A DNA stretch of 64,000 bases from Molanna angustata (GCA_963576475.1 OY754964.1:5322149-5386148), one strand, 5' to 3'. Positions 11,150-24,100 are shown, counted from the first letter of the stretch. Made by a program: numbers and translations. The notes: generated by a model not told the origin, from the letters alone.

Positions 11150-12020
11150 ATTTATTTTTATCCAACTGTCGATTCGTTCAAGAGAATGAAATTCTTTTGA
11201 AGGAAGAGGCAGTTTAAATCCAAGAAGCGTGTATGAAGGAACACGATTGTATGCAGGGTCTCTATTTTTCACGGCTCTTCCAACTTTGAAGTCAAAAAAC
11301 ACCAACTTAGAGGCTTCGCAGCATATATGTTCCATATACGGATTTACTCAGAATTCGGAGTAGAACGTTTCGTGTGTCTGTGTGTGTGTCCGTCCCCCTC
11401 TATTAACTTTTGATCCGCTCAATTAACAGAGCCCAAAATTCCAGAATATATAAACAGTAATAGGCCTACAAAACTTTTATACTCAGAATTTTGATTTTTT
11501 GTTTCAATCGGGGGTTATCAACTTTTGAATTTTTACTTTATTTTTCCATATATCTCAGAAACCATAAAAGCTAGAACGCTGAAAATTGGTATGAATGTAG
11601 CAAATACGAATCTCAAATTTAATTTTTCAAAAAAAATCCAGAGTCTCTCAATCATTTTTTATTAAGATAAATATTTGTTTATCACAAATTTATATGTTTA
11701 ACTGCCTATATTTCAAAAGTTTTTAAAAATATCGAAAAAAGCCGAAACACCCCAACTAGATAATTTAATTTTTTATAAAAAATATTAACATTGTATTAGT
11801 ACATCTCAATTTTTTTTAGCAATTTTTATAAAAATTGAATTTAGTGACGACATCGCTTCATACAATTTGTATGACAGTCGCCTATACACAATATCTAAGA
11901 AGACAATAGTTTGACACTTAATATCTAAAAATACATACATACCATGATGCTGTTTTCATATTCCGGGTAGGAAAAAAGGACTGACCTCCATACTATCCTA
12001 TCTTGACATACATACCTACA
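11150..12020 (+). repeat. Dispersed repeat A, copy 1 (~870 bp)
   Basis: Shares long stretches with 15470-16520: 'acaccaacttagaggcttcg', 'ggatttactcagaattcgga', 'gtgtgtgtgtccgtcc', 'taggcctacaaaac' and 'agccgaaacaccccaacta'. Both end near 'tactatcctatc'. No reading frame is open for long, so the class is unknown; it could be the noncoding part of a larger transposon. Confidence 0.65.
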
Positions 12021-12620
12021 TGTGTTGTATAGAAAACAAAATATCTTAAAATATTCAATAATTTCGATTTATGGGTTTAATTCATAAGATTCTCATCAAG
12101 AAATTGAAACAAATTCATCAGGCGAAAGGTTCATCAGGTTCCGTTAGAATAAAGTGGACCAGGCGCTAATATTCCTAGATGCGGCCCTATATATATCAAG
12201 GTATGTATGTAGCTTGCACATTGCACATTAATCTGTTCTCAATGCATAGCGGACTTCCTATTAAACCTGTTACAAAACTAACATATTAGGTATATTTACT
12301 CACATATCTACTTAGCTTATTTTGAAAGTCGTTTTGGTTATACCTAATCATTTAATTTAGATGGGCATGTACCTATATTATATTAATATTAGCAAAAATA
12401 TAAAATATCACGATTCGCAGTGGCAACTGTTCACATAAATTATTTACTTGTGCATAACCCTTCTTTGTTCTGCAGCGCTATTTACGAAGTTAATTAAGAT
12501 AAGAATAAGTAGGTAGGTATATAAATTTTTCAGATCAAAATTTATACAAAAAAATATTTACAATTTCATACTAAACTTTGATCTTAACATTTTTTTATGG
12601 TTGAATGTATATTAAGATTA
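12021..12620. other. AT-rich intronic sequence
   Basis: No exon or repeat recognised. Confidence 0.4.
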
Positions 12621-12621
12621 A

Positions 12622-12750
12622 GGGTCGTATTACGGGAGTATTACTTAAGAATAATGTAAGAAAAAGTTGAGGTCCCGTAAGCAGTATTCTCGCAATACGG
12701 GACCTTACCTTTTCTTACATTTTTCTCAAATAACTCCTGTAATACGACTC
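12622..12750. mobile_element. Small foldback MITE with TAA flanks
   Basis: GGGTCGTATTACGGGAGT at the left and the complement of GAGTCGTATTACAGGAGTTA at the right, with a second inner inverted pair GGTCCCGTA/TACGGGACC. TAA lies on both sides (12619-12621, 12751-12753), which fits PIF/Harbinger-type targeting. Confidence 0.7.
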
Positions 12751-12903
12751 TAAGAATAGTGTCATTAGTACCTACCTCTGCTGATAAAAAAAATCTATGT
12801 TAATACACAAGTGGTGTAAACAAATTAGGTATTTGTACAAAAAGTTATTTGTAAGAAATCTATTAAACATATGTATATATTCATACATTTTATGATCATT
12901 GAT

Positions 12904-12952
12904 ATTCGTGTTATTCTGACGATGTGCCTTGCACGAAACGCGTCAATGATCA
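12904..12952 (+). ncRNA. Hammerhead-ribozyme-like motif (degenerate)
   Basis: The strand reads GTTATT, CTGACGA (hammerhead core with a variable seventh base), T, GTGC-CTT-GCAC (stem II), GAAA, then the self-complementary ACGCGT, C, AATGAT. GTTATT and AATGAT can pair as stem I, with G-T wobbles. The order and the very short palindromic stem III resemble the minimal hammerheads known in Penelope-like retroelements. An extra T between CTGACGA and stem II is a departure from the canonical core, so activity is doubtful. Confidence 0.4.
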
Positions 12953-13188
12953 ATTAAATCAAATCGAACTAATTCCAAGTATTTTTATTTTATAATTTAA
13001 AAATATATCTACAAATAAAAAATCAATGATCATCGTAAAAAAACTGTGTGAGTAAACTTTGTAGCATATTTTAAACAATTTATTTGTTTTACCACGAATG
13101 AGCTATTTTATACGACCTTTAGATATCATAGTAAATCGTACCATGGAATTAATTTATTTTTAATTTACGTATTCCAAAAATAATAACT

Positions 13189-13381
13189 TGGGCTGTGTTT
13201 CTCGAACAAAGATTAAAGTAAAAGTATAGTTAAAATACTTCGATTTCATAAAATTATTCAAATGTTTTGGTTGTTTCATTGAAATCTAATGCCGTCAAAC
13301 AACGCATTTTTGAACAATTTCAGGAAAGCAAAGCATTTCAATTATACTATTACCCTTACTTTTGTTCAAACAACCCAGCCT
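13189..13381. mobile_element. MITE with imperfect TIRs
   Basis: The left end reads TGGGCTGTGTTTCTCGAACA and the right end is the complement of AAGGCTGGGTTGTTTGAACA. The similarity runs inward for about 45 bp (AAAGTA..AGTATAGTT). 193 bp, noncoding, superfamily unclear. Confidence 0.6.
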
Positions 13382-13439
13382 TAGTATAGTTTCTGGTAAA
13401 TAACTTGAGAATTTTTTTTGAGGCTGGGGGCGAGTTGCA

Positions 13440-13810
13440 TATATACAAATCAAGCAAAAAACACAAATTTCCGCATCAACGTGACATTCTCAGATTATTT
13501 GTCACTATCTGTAGATACTACAAAATTACGCACTGTCCGCATTCAAAATTAATCTGAAACATTATTTCATTACAAATTAAACTTAATTTTATCTCAAATC
13601 CTTATCTCCTCCTCTCCTCACCTCCCCCGATTACGGACTATCCATTTATTTATTTACATGTTACTTACATAATATCATACACGTAATTTTTTTCAACAAA
13701 TGAATATGGTTGGTCGGAAGATATAGCCATTAGGCAATAAACCCGCCATTTTGTAATATTACGCTTTAATTGTATACTTAAATTTTAAATTAAATAATTA
13801 ATTAAAGTCA
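13440..13810 (+). pseudogene. LINE 3' end relic with 3'UTR
   Basis: Contains 'tagccattaggcaataaacc' and 'cgccattttgta', the same 3'UTR signature as the LINE at 5765-6318 and the SINE-B tail. Upstream is a short, broken frame with no intact domain. Confidence 0.45.
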
Positions 13811-13924
13811 CCGTCCAATCCTTGGTAGATGTAAAATAATTTGAGTTTAAATAATACAATTTAATATAAAAATACATCTTAGTTAAAAAAAAAATAACTT
13901 AACTCACTTCTTCCGCGAGTCTTA

Positions 13925-14220
13925 CAAAAACCTGTAATATATTCAAAGCGCCCTTGAGGTGAGGTTATCACAAAAACGGCGCTATAAAAATCATCCTAAT
14001 TTATTTTATTTATTAACAAGGTGCACAACACTCAATGAACTCAACTTTCGGGAATAAAACAAAACGACCAAGAAGACACCGTCAATTGATATTATACTAA
14101 TTTCCTGACTTAAAGAGATCTCAAACGCACTATATTTTTTCGTAAATACAATCACTACCAAAATAACACAATTATCCAGCGTCCTCAATGCGAGATATTC
14201 GCAAAATCGGCGCTATATAT
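13925..14220 (-). pseudogene. LINE (L2/CR1-like) 3' relic
   Basis: The strings 'agcgcccttgaggtgagg' and 'aacggcgctata' match the 3'UTR of the LINE at 59590-60020, here twice (13948-13985 and 14180-14215) around a decayed coding stretch. Confidence 0.45.
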
Positions 14221-14551
14221 ATATACAATACATTTTAATTACCTATCATTAAAAATATCAAAAACAAACACCGAGAGATGTTTTTGAAATGGGATTACTA
14301 CCTACCTCACTTCAGTTAGATACAACCCGCCCCACATATCTGTATATACTATAATATGAGTAATGATTGTAAAAGTTCTCATGTTTCATTACCAAAATTT
14401 ATAGCGTTTAATCAAAAATAAATACTGGTTGTAATTAAAATAATAAAAATAATTTACTTACCAATTAGTGTTTATTTAAGCTATTTATTCATTTCATTGT
14501 CCGATGTCTACATTATTAAATAAATGATAAATAAATAGGTTAGGTACTTAC

Positions 14552-14759
14552 TTTTCCCTCTCCTTGCAGTGTAATTTTTCTTTTCAGATCCAAAAATCTG
14601 TGTTACTGGAAAGTCTCTTTCTTTATAAGTTGTAGTCTCTTGATCTCCCCATATATCGTAGTCCTTCAAAAAATATGGTATTGGTTCACAAAAGGGCGGG
14701 AAAAATGACAGATAGAGTATTAATAATAGAAAATTTAACACTGGACTAACAGCAATCAT
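14552..14759 (-). CDS. Signal-peptide exon of a secreted CUB-type protein (exon 1)
   Basis: The ATG at 14759 sits in a good context (TTTTCAAAATG) and opens 69 codons. Residues 1-24 form a clear signal peptide (hydrophobic core NFLLLILYLSFF, likely cut near the following Pro/Cys). The mature part is acidic and aromatic (YFLKDYDIWGDQ) and ends KNYTARRGK with a possible N-glycosylation site (NYT). The donor AAAA|GTAAGTACC at 14551 leaves phase 1, which fits the acceptor at 889 exactly. Joined, the protein reads ...TARRGK-ILSYFYP and then the six-cysteine motif, as in the insect secreted CUB-domain family. I infer this pairing from phase and family pattern; another exon could lie between. Confidence 0.68.
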
Positions 14760-15130
14760 TTTGAAAATTATTTAAATATAATCAAACCGAAACTATAAAA
14801 TAAATATTTGTTGTTTTACATTGATTTACTTCGAATTACGAAGGAAAATGAAAGTTAAGATAATATGTTTTCATTGGCGCGTTTTCTTTTTTCTTCTAAT
14901 TTCAAATAACGGCTAATGATCGCCTGTCTGTAATAATCTATGTTATCACGTTCCAGTAATGACGTACACGCGCCGCGGTCGCTTTAAACTGTTGCACAAG
15001 TGCGAATGCCGTAGCGAACGCTTTCGTACTAAGTACCGCACTTGAGATTTAGTCAAATAAAAGTGCAAAAAGTTTTATTGAGATCACCGGCTCACCTGAG
15101 ATGATAAGTGTGTACTAAGGTAGGTAGCAG
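14760..15130 (-). promoter_or_regulatory. Probable 5'UTR and promoter region of the CUB-type gene
   Basis: Upstream of the ATG at 14759 the sequence is AT-rich with a TATA-like ATTTTATAG near 14796. Further upstream (14950-15060) is a GC-rich block with 'acgcgccgcggtcgc', rare in this AT-rich region, which could be the promoter core. The transcription start cannot be fixed from sequence. Confidence 0.35.
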
Positions 15131-15469
15131 CCTGTCGCACTCTTAGCGGTTCATTGCTCCGAGCGCAACATGCAACTAATTATTATAATATCTTACTACT
15201 TATTTTTGTCATTATAAAAGCACCAAATAAATAACTATAGGTAAAAAGGTTATAGATGTTCGTGTTCATAATTAGTCTAGAGTAAATTTATTTAATACCT
15301 TCAATACATTTCAAAAATATGATTCACAAGTACCTACTCAAATCAAAGAATGTCTAACTTTTTGGTCATTTAAGCGAGAATTAAGAATTTTTCCAAAATA
15401 ATAATATAAAATGCTTGTGATACCTACTTTCTATTAAGTTGAAAAACATACCAATTCTCATTGTAAGAA

Positions 15470-16520
15470 AGATTTTCAACTGTCGATTTGTTCAAAAGAA
15501 TTATTTCTCTTAAAACATATCGACAAAATATCAAGCCAAGATACGCGAGATTTGTATGCCAAAGGGGCAAGTATGGTCCAACTGGCGAAATCAAAACCTT
15601 CACGATGGAGTTCTACAATATCTTTAGATGTTATGGAACTCCATATGATAATTATATCCATGATATGGGTAATCGTGAGGGTTTTGATTTCGCCAGTTGG
15701 ACCATACTTGCCCTCCCCCCCCCCCCAGGTTTATATTTTTCGCGTTTTTTTTTCAACTTTGAAGTAAAAAAACACCAACTTAGAGGCTTCGCAGGATATA
15801 ATATTATGTTCTATATATGGATTTACTCAGAATTCGGAGTAGAACATCTAGTGTTTCTGTGTCTGTATGTCTGTGTGTGTGTGTCCGTCCGTCCCTTATA
15901 ACTTTTGATCCGCTCAATGCAGAGCATAAAATTTCAGAAAATATAGAAATTAATAGGCCTACAAAACTTATATACTCAGAATTTTTGGTTCAATCAGGGG
16001 TTATCAACTTTTGATTTTTTTCTTTATTTTTCTATAAGTATCTCAAAAACCATAAAAGCTAGAACGCTGAAAATTGTTATAAATATAGAAAAATACATAA
16101 TCTGAAATTGTTTTTTTTTTTTAATTTTCCAACTTTCTAAAACATTTTTTAAGAAAAATATTTTATGATAAATTTGTTTTTAACTGCCTTTATTTCCAAA
16201 ATTTTTAAAAACACCTAAAAAAGCCGAAACACCCCAACTAGATAATTTAATTTTCTATAAAATATATAAACATTGTAGTAGTACATCTCAAACTTTTTGT
16301 AACAATTTTTATAAAAATTTAATTTAGTGACAATATTGTTTCATACAATTAGTAAGGCAGTATATACCCTACACAATATTTACAGGGGCTCAATAGTTTG
16401 ATACTTAATCTCCAAACATACATACATATCATCATGCGGTTTTCATATTCTAAGTAGGAAAAATAGACTGACCTCCGTACTATCCTATCCTGACATACAT
16501 ATACATACTGACATACATAC
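15470..16520 (+). repeat. Dispersed repeat A, copy 2, with nested MITE-C
   Basis: Homologous to 11150-12020 over its length, including 'actcagaattcggagtagaa' and the GT-rich 'gtgtgtgtgtccgtccgtcc'. The copy is interrupted at 15564-15713 by a MITE-C insertion. Confidence 0.65.
15564..15713. mobile_element. MITE-C, best preserved copy (150 bp)
   Basis: Arms GGGGCAAGTATGGTCCAACT...and the complement are nearly perfect for about 43 bp. Inside is a second hairpin (GGAGTTCTACAATATCTT / AGATGTTATGGAACTCC). It is noncoding. Its clean arms make it the reference copy for the family. Confidence 0.85.
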
Positions 16521-16521
16521 A

Positions 16522-16618
16522 TAATATCTTTAGATATTATAAAACTCCATATAATAATTATATCCATATGGGTAATCATGAAAGTTTTGATTTCGCCATT
16601 TGACCAGACTTGCCCCCC
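16522..16618. mobile_element. MITE-C, left-truncated copy
   Basis: Carries the inner hairpin remnant 'aatatctttagatattat' and the right arm ending 'gaccagacttgcccccc'. Confidence 0.65.
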
Positions 16619-16703
16619 AGAATATTGTTTTTAACTCTGATGAATACCAAATAATAGGTAAGAGTGTTATTGAAGTTATATTTATCACCAAGCTTCTAGA
16701 AAT

Positions 16704-17645
16704 TTTTCAGCTAGGAATGAGGTAGTTTGCACACACACATGATTAAACCAACCAGACAAAAAAGGATATTTGTATTGTACGCACCCACATGATTTTTCTA
16801 GATGTTTCATCGATAACTATAGCATATTGAGTATGGATGGGTAAAGGGGGAACTAAATTTTCAGCTAGGAATGAGGTAGTTTGCACACACACATGATTAA
16901 ACCAACCAGACAAAAAAGGATATTTGTATTGTACGCACCCACATGATTTTTCTAGATGTTTCATCGATAACTATAGCATATTGAGTATGGATGGGTAAAG
17001 GGGGAACTAAATTTTCAGCTAGGAATGAGGTAGTTTGCACACACACATGATTAAACCAACCAGACAAAAAAGGATATTTGTATTGTAAGCACCCACATGA
17101 TTTTTCTAGATGTTTCATCGATAACTATAGCATATTGAGTATGGATGGGTAAAGGGGGAACTAAATTAAAAGGGGGAACTAAATTTTCAGCTATGAATGA
17201 GGTAGTTTGCACACACACATGATTAAACCAACCAGACAAAAAAGGATATTTGTATTGTAAGCACCCACATGATTTTTCTAGATGTTTCATCGATAACTAT
17301 AGCATATTGAGTATGGATGGGTAAAGGGGGAACTAAATTTTCAGCTAGGAATGAGATAGTTTGCACACACACATGATTAAACCAACCAGACAAAAAAGGA
17401 TATTTGTATTGTACGCACCCACATAATTTTTCTAGATGTTTCATGGATAACTATAGCATATTGAGTATGGATGGGTAAAGGGGGAACTAAATTTTCAGCT
17501 AGGAATGAGGTAGTTTGCACACACACATGATTAAACCAACCAGACAAAAAAGGATATTTGTATTGTACGCACCCACATGATTTTTCTAGATGTTTCATCG
17601 ATAACTATAGCATATTGAGTATGGATGGGTAAAGGGGGAACTAAA
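16704..17645. repeat. 154-bp minisatellite, six copies
   Basis: Units start at 16704, 16858, 17012, 17184, 17338 and 17492, each beginning TTTTCAGCTAGGAATGAGGT. They differ by only a few bases. An 18-bp duplication ('aaaagggggaactaaat') sits between units 3 and 4. The repeated 73-79 codon open frames on the minus strand are a by-product of the 154-bp period. Confidence 0.95.
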
Positions 17646-20600
17646 TTAAAAAATGATTATAGCGATATTAATATATTTGAATATCACGTAAACAATAATA
17701 ACTTTACATAGGTAGCGTTTACATTTACTTTTGACAAGATCTCGATAGCTTTAGCGCAATATTCATTTAGTGTAATATTTTAGTAACCCTTATAGTGTTC
17801 ATTAATATTAAATACTTATTTGTACATTTTATTCAAAACTTGGTGTTGTAGGAAGAATTCTGAGGTATGTAGATATACATAATATAATATGGCAGTGTTT
17901 ATTGAACAAATTCCTGATAACATTCCAAAAAGTTGTAAATTACATTGGGAGCAATCAATTCAACACATTCAGTAACATAATAATTTATAACTAGCTGAGT
18001 CCAAAGACTATTTATTCAACACATCAACGCCAATTGAACTGTATGTATTACAAAAGAAATTGTCTACAATTATTTATCCTAAATAATGGTCCATTTTCTG
18101 ATTTTAAACTGTGTTGGTAGTAACAATAAGAAAATATTTTCATCAAATGACAATAATGTAATATATATTAAAAAATTAAGAGATTTTGAATGTAACTTTA
18201 ACCTAAATACAACCGATTGGTAACTCCGTACATAAAAAAATGTAATATTGTACGATATACTTAAAAAAGCGACAACACATTGTCTTTACAACATATCAAG
18301 ATGTGACATTACATAAACATTACTTATATAAACACTAAGTTGCATCATGTTGGAATATCTAAACTTTAACTAGACACCGTAGTTTGCTGCAACGTACTTG
18401 TACTACAAATTAATATTGACACATTTTATCAACTTTATCCAAAAAGGGAGTTAAATAAATATGTCTTGGGTATATCTTTTGTCAATTATTGTTAATATTA
18501 CTAACCATAAATAAGCAAGCAGAGCTGCACACCATACAATAGCAATATTATATTGCGATAAACAAATAATGGTATAATTTATAATTATTCAAGACATGAA
18601 ATCAAACAGAATTAGACAAAATCATACCAACAAATAGCTGAGGGGTACCTTAAATATGTATAATAATTATATAAAACATCATATGAAATATTCATTAAAC
18701 AGTAATTATTACATTCAAAAAATTATCATTCATTTGTGGACATTGCAATGACTGCATTTAGTTTTAAACTTAAATTTAATAAAATCATTGTTTGGTCATA
18801 AAAACAATGGATAATAACATATTGTTGGATAAATTACTGTTAAAATATGTTCATTATAATTAATACATTGGATAAAATCTTCTTGTAAGTATAAACAAAA
18901 TTATAGCCAAATTTAAACAATATTGTTTTCAATACTTAATTCAGTTAGTCTTTCAGTAAGCAACATAAAAAAATACTCTTGAGATGCACAAAGTAGTGGG
19001 AATCAATAAAAGTACAATATAAAAATTATTACTCAAGAGTTAAATGGTTTTTTTGGGACTTTTTTAATCAACTGTGGAATTTCAAAATATTTCACTATCA
19101 AAGATAAGAGTTTTTTTATTACACTCAGAAAAAGAATAAACATTCTTCACTCTTCTCGCTCATTTCACAATGCAAAAACCCTCACACATTTGTTATATAC
19201 ATGTTTTTTTCAAAATCCTGAACGTTTAGAACTGTGTTAAAGTTGTGAATGTCAATCTATAAATTTACAATAACAAATAATTCACAAATAAAATCACAAA
19301 TCCGTATAATTTTTATTTTCTATAAATCTTTTTTTAAATATGTAACACCGGTGATATATAAAACTAAACACTTTTTTTTGTTACTCTTATAGTTTTATTT
19401 AAATGTGGTTACATTGAAATATTATGTACAATTCTGGGATATTGGCGATTAGTGGAAGATGACAACTATGGAAGACTTAACAGAGCTTTCTTTCAAAGTT
19501 GAAAATATTTGATACCTAATGATTACTAAAGTAAATGATTTATTACAGCAGACAAATGACGCAAAGGAAAGCGACAATGAAGTAATTTTCTCCACAATCT
19601 GTCTTTCAAACGGTACAATATTACAATTCAGACATACACTGAAAATACGCTATGCTTTTAAATGTGGTAATCTTATTTTTTTTTTCGTTGTGCTCATTAC
19701 AAATTCTTAATTAAATCTTTAGACATCTTAATCGTATAATTTACACAGACCACAAATGGAACATTAATAATTATACAACCATTTTAAGATCTAAAAATTT
19801 ATCTTTTAAACTTTACAAAATTTCTTCTCGGAGAGCATAAAAAAACTTTGAATTTGTATAATTAGCTATCTACAAAACCTACACTGTGTATAATTTACTA
19901 TCTCTTTATTTTTTTTATCAAAATGCGGAATAACAAGTAACAAGTTTTGATAGATACATATTATTCACATATTATATATACAGGTTTCTGAAAATGAATA
20001 ATGTAATACTTATTGAAGACACTTTTTTTCCTCAATTCATCAAGTGCTCGTATTTTTTTATCCTTTACTCAAATTTGACAAATATCCTATTTTTTAAGCA
20101 ATAAATAAAATCTGATGTTTTCATTTAAAGTAACAAGAAAGTTTTACTAGTCAACATAATGATATAATATGAGAAAATCTGATTTTGACTATAATATATT
20201 GTAAACAATCATATAAAAAATAACTCAAAAGCCTGAAAGTCTACAAATTTATATAATGGTCCCATAGACAGATGAATTCTGAAGATAAATGCGAGTAAAG
20301 GACAAAAGGCTACTTTCAAAACATATCTGAAATAGAACACTAATAAAGGACAAGTAATACATAGTAATTCAAAACAAAGTCTTTCTGCATAATTATAGTT
20401 TCATGATAAAGTTCAACAAGAAACATGGGAATGCATTCATTTATATATGTACATTCTTAGCAAAAATGTGCGTTGACAAAACCAAAATTATGGTAGAAAA
20501 TACTGTTTTTATTACTACTCATAGATTGAAGATGGCTCTCAATAAAACTAAAACAGTTGAATACTTACATGGACAAAACTTATTAGGCACATTATAAAAT

Positions 20601-20966
20601 TTTAAAGCGAGCACGAAGGGACCAACCAGTAGAAGGGTATATTATGAGTTGAAACCATTTATTTTAAATATTTTTACATAAAAAAATGAGCAATGATTAC
20701 ACAATCCGGGTTAAATCATATTTAAACATATAAGTAGAATTAAAATTGATGTTATTTTATTTATTACATTAAAGAAAAAAATTCAAAAAAAAGAAATAAA
20801 AAAAAAGATATCAGTAAATAAATGAAAATATATATTTCTTTGCCTCAAGGAAAAAATCTCCTAATAAAGATAAATTAATTAGATACGAAAACGAATGGAA
20901 CTCTAATGTTAAAATAATTATAACCGAACCAGTAAACGAAATAATTTGTACCATAGTAATTGAATA

Positions 20967-21158
20967 GATGGGTCAATGGCACAGCGGTCAGCGCGCTGAG
21001 CTAGTAATCCAGTGATTATAAGTTCGAATCCTGCCTCGACCAATTTTGTTCACCTATAGCACAAGCATTTATGATTATTTTAGGGAAAATAGGAAGATGT
21101 ATATGTACTTGTTTAACAAGGACATATTCATTTTTTTGTAAATAAAATAAAAAAAAAT
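20967..21158 (+). mobile_element. SINE-A, full-length tRNA-derived copy
   Basis: The head GGGTCAATGGCACAGCGGTC has an A box, and AAGTTCGAATCCTGCCTCG is a B box about 40 bp later. The body has 'tagcacaagcatttatg' and 'ggaagatgtatatgtacttg', with an A-rich end at 21140-21158. The acceptor-stem ends pair poorly, so this is a SINE rather than a tRNA gene. Truncated relatives lie at 1117-1240 and 53536-53640. Confidence 0.8.
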
Positions 21159-24100
21159 TGTGTCATTTAAATCAATAACTTGAGTATGTAATGTATATTA
21201 TGTTGTATAATGGAATGTTAGAAATATTGGGTGCTGAATTCGATTACAAACCATAGAAACAAAATATATATATCTGTATGTACTTTCAGAAGCTTATCTT
21301 GGTTTTTCTTTTATCAAACAAGTTATTCCATATTCATTCTCAGAAATCCCGTACACATAAAACTAATAGTTAGATCTTAGACATACATATTACATTATAT
21401 TTATAACAAGGCTGTGCAACGTCTGTTGTTCCTTTCACTATATTTCATTTTTAATGTAATACATTAAAGTCAAACATTCATTTAAAATAACTAAATTAAG
21501 CAATTTCATTGCCATTAATAATGCAATTGTAAATACCAACTTTGATGCATGTACATAATTGAGAGATAGAAATGTGATTTAATTATCAGAATAATAGGGA
21601 ATGTTTTATTCGAGGTAGTTGGGGCATATCAAAATAATGGATGATGAACAACTAAAATTATATACAAGGGTTAAAGAGACGGAATGAGAGGCAGGTGTCG
21701 TGTATCTAACAAGCGTTAATGAAAGAATTAAATTTTCTCTGCCTACCCCCATTAGAGACATGGCATCATGATATGTATGGTATTTTATATACAAATGTAT
21801 TACGCACAACAAAGATTGTCACTTTTCTGTCCAAATAATTCTCTTTTAATTTGGCCATTCAAAATAGGCTTCAACAAACAAAAGTTAACATCATCTCGCA
21901 AAAAATTGCTATCATCTACTTAAGTTTTACTGAAAATCATCTTTAAATGCATTAATTTCTTTCTTCTACTGACATAATAAAATATATATAATATATTTAA
22001 TGCCTTGAATGTTTAACTTGAATGTATAATTTAGTCCAGTAACACAACTCAATGGAGAAATTTAATTTCTGTCTCAATGTATACTTATATAATGCACATT
22101 GTATTATTATATGTAGATAATATTAAATATATACTGATTCAACAATAAGGCAAATATAGAACACAATCCGGAGTTTTTAGTGTATGAAGAGGATTCACAA
22201 TACAATATGAAATTAAAGACAATAATTTCAACAACACACGTTGTGCAATAGCCAATCTATTTAATAAACATAATTTCTATGAATAATTAAGACATTATTA
22301 TGTCATTTTAATTATTTCTATTAAACTAAAAAGAATGATTGAACCTATATGTATTAGGAGTCAGTAAGTATTTTCATATGAATACCTCTGTATTTTTCTG
22401 ATTGTAATTTGTCATATTTATCAAACGATCGCCAGAGTCTTCATTCAGCAATCCAAAGCTGTATTGGGAGAAATCATAGACTACATATTAAAATATTTTC
22501 AAAGCTGTGATGTACTGTATCACAGAAAAATTATAAATAAATAATAACATAAACTGTTTATGCAAAAACTTTTTAGAAAAAAAAGTTCTTCTGTGGTATA
22601 TAAACACATTTATCTCGCTTAGAAAAATCAAAGTAAGTAGACCATGGTCATTTCTTTTTCAAACAATTTCTCAAAGTACCCAATTGACAACCGTTGATTG
22701 ATATTATTGGAAAAGAAATAGTTTTTTTTTTTAAATAAATCAATATTATAATTGAAACAAAGAAATTACATAGGTACATCATTCTTCTGTGAAATACAAA
22801 TTGTAATAAGCTGCCATAATTACATAAAACTGCCATTGTATCATAAATAGATGAAATTTAATTTTTAAAACATAGAAATAAAATAAACCATATAGGTACT
22901 AATTATTAAAAATTGTTAAAAAATACATATATTGCGTAATTTCAAATACAAATAATTAATGAATTAATAAAACACATTGTAATTGGTATATCATCACTAT
23001 TAAAATTATTTTCCAAATACTCAATTTCTATATTCATTCAAATGTATGTGTAGCTTCAAAAACTAATATGTCTATCGTAAAAAAAATACCTATTTTTTAC
23101 TGCACACTCCAAAAATTTCAAGGCACATTTTGAATGTTTTGCAAGAATAATTAAATATAACATGTCCATTAGATATTTACAAATACGAATTAAATTTAAT
23201 TTTTATTCAATTTTTTTTTTATGGTTCATACAAAATCTACAAATTGTAATCATAATATAAAATATGTGATACAATTTTCTTTTTAAACTATCAAACTGTA
23301 ATGCTATTATTTATTTATTTCTAGTGCACATCTTAATTTGTGCATCACTAGAGAAATTGCTCTCGGTATAAAAATGCCAAATATCTTATATCCAATAATT
23401 TAATATAATATTTATAATCTACATTCACGTTACATCAGAATCAATTTTAATGATTTACTTAAAAAAATATATATTTGTAGATTTAGTGAATAAAAGTTGC
23501 TAACTTTGCTGACTTTGCAAAGTCCTAACTTAAATTTACATTATTATTTATAAATGTAACTGATTTGTATGAGGTTCGCTTTTTTTACCTAAGGAAATAA
23601 AGAACTATAGAATATTTTTTTGCATATATTTTTAATCGACTGTTAAAACTATCCAACTAAGTCTTTTAACAATATGTATGTGTCATATTATTTATATGAA
23701 AACAAAATTGAATGTACCTATGAAATATTAGGAATATGTAAATTCAAATAGAATTTTTGGTAGCACCATTTTGAAAGTTGAATATCGTTTGAAAATCAAA
23801 CAGGGGTAACAGTTTTATCATTATACAATGCTTTGATATATTCAATCTAATCTTTTCTCAGTGATACAAATTATTTTTCATTTGTATGCGTACGAACCTT
23901 GAACTAACTCAGTTAAACTAAAGGGATAAATGTTATATTTCCAGATTCGGAAATATAAATTTAAAAAAGACCTGAAATGCAATTTTTTTACAAATTGAAT
24001 TTAGATAGCACATAACCATCATAAGATTATTATTTCAATGATGGGGTCCCACAATTCATTCAGAATCAAAATTGACAGTGACAATTTTGAACATACATTG

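Noticed and set aside
16743..17598. Five overlapping 73-79 codon open frames with nearly equal proteins
   Set aside because: They come from the 154-bp minisatellite read in shifting frames; no start context, splice signals or domain.
20967..21041. Possible tRNA gene
   Set aside because: A and B boxes are present but the acceptor stem does not pair well, and a SINE body with an A-rich end follows. The tRNA-like segments at 8935-9006 and 58450-58520 were rejected as tRNA genes for the same reason.
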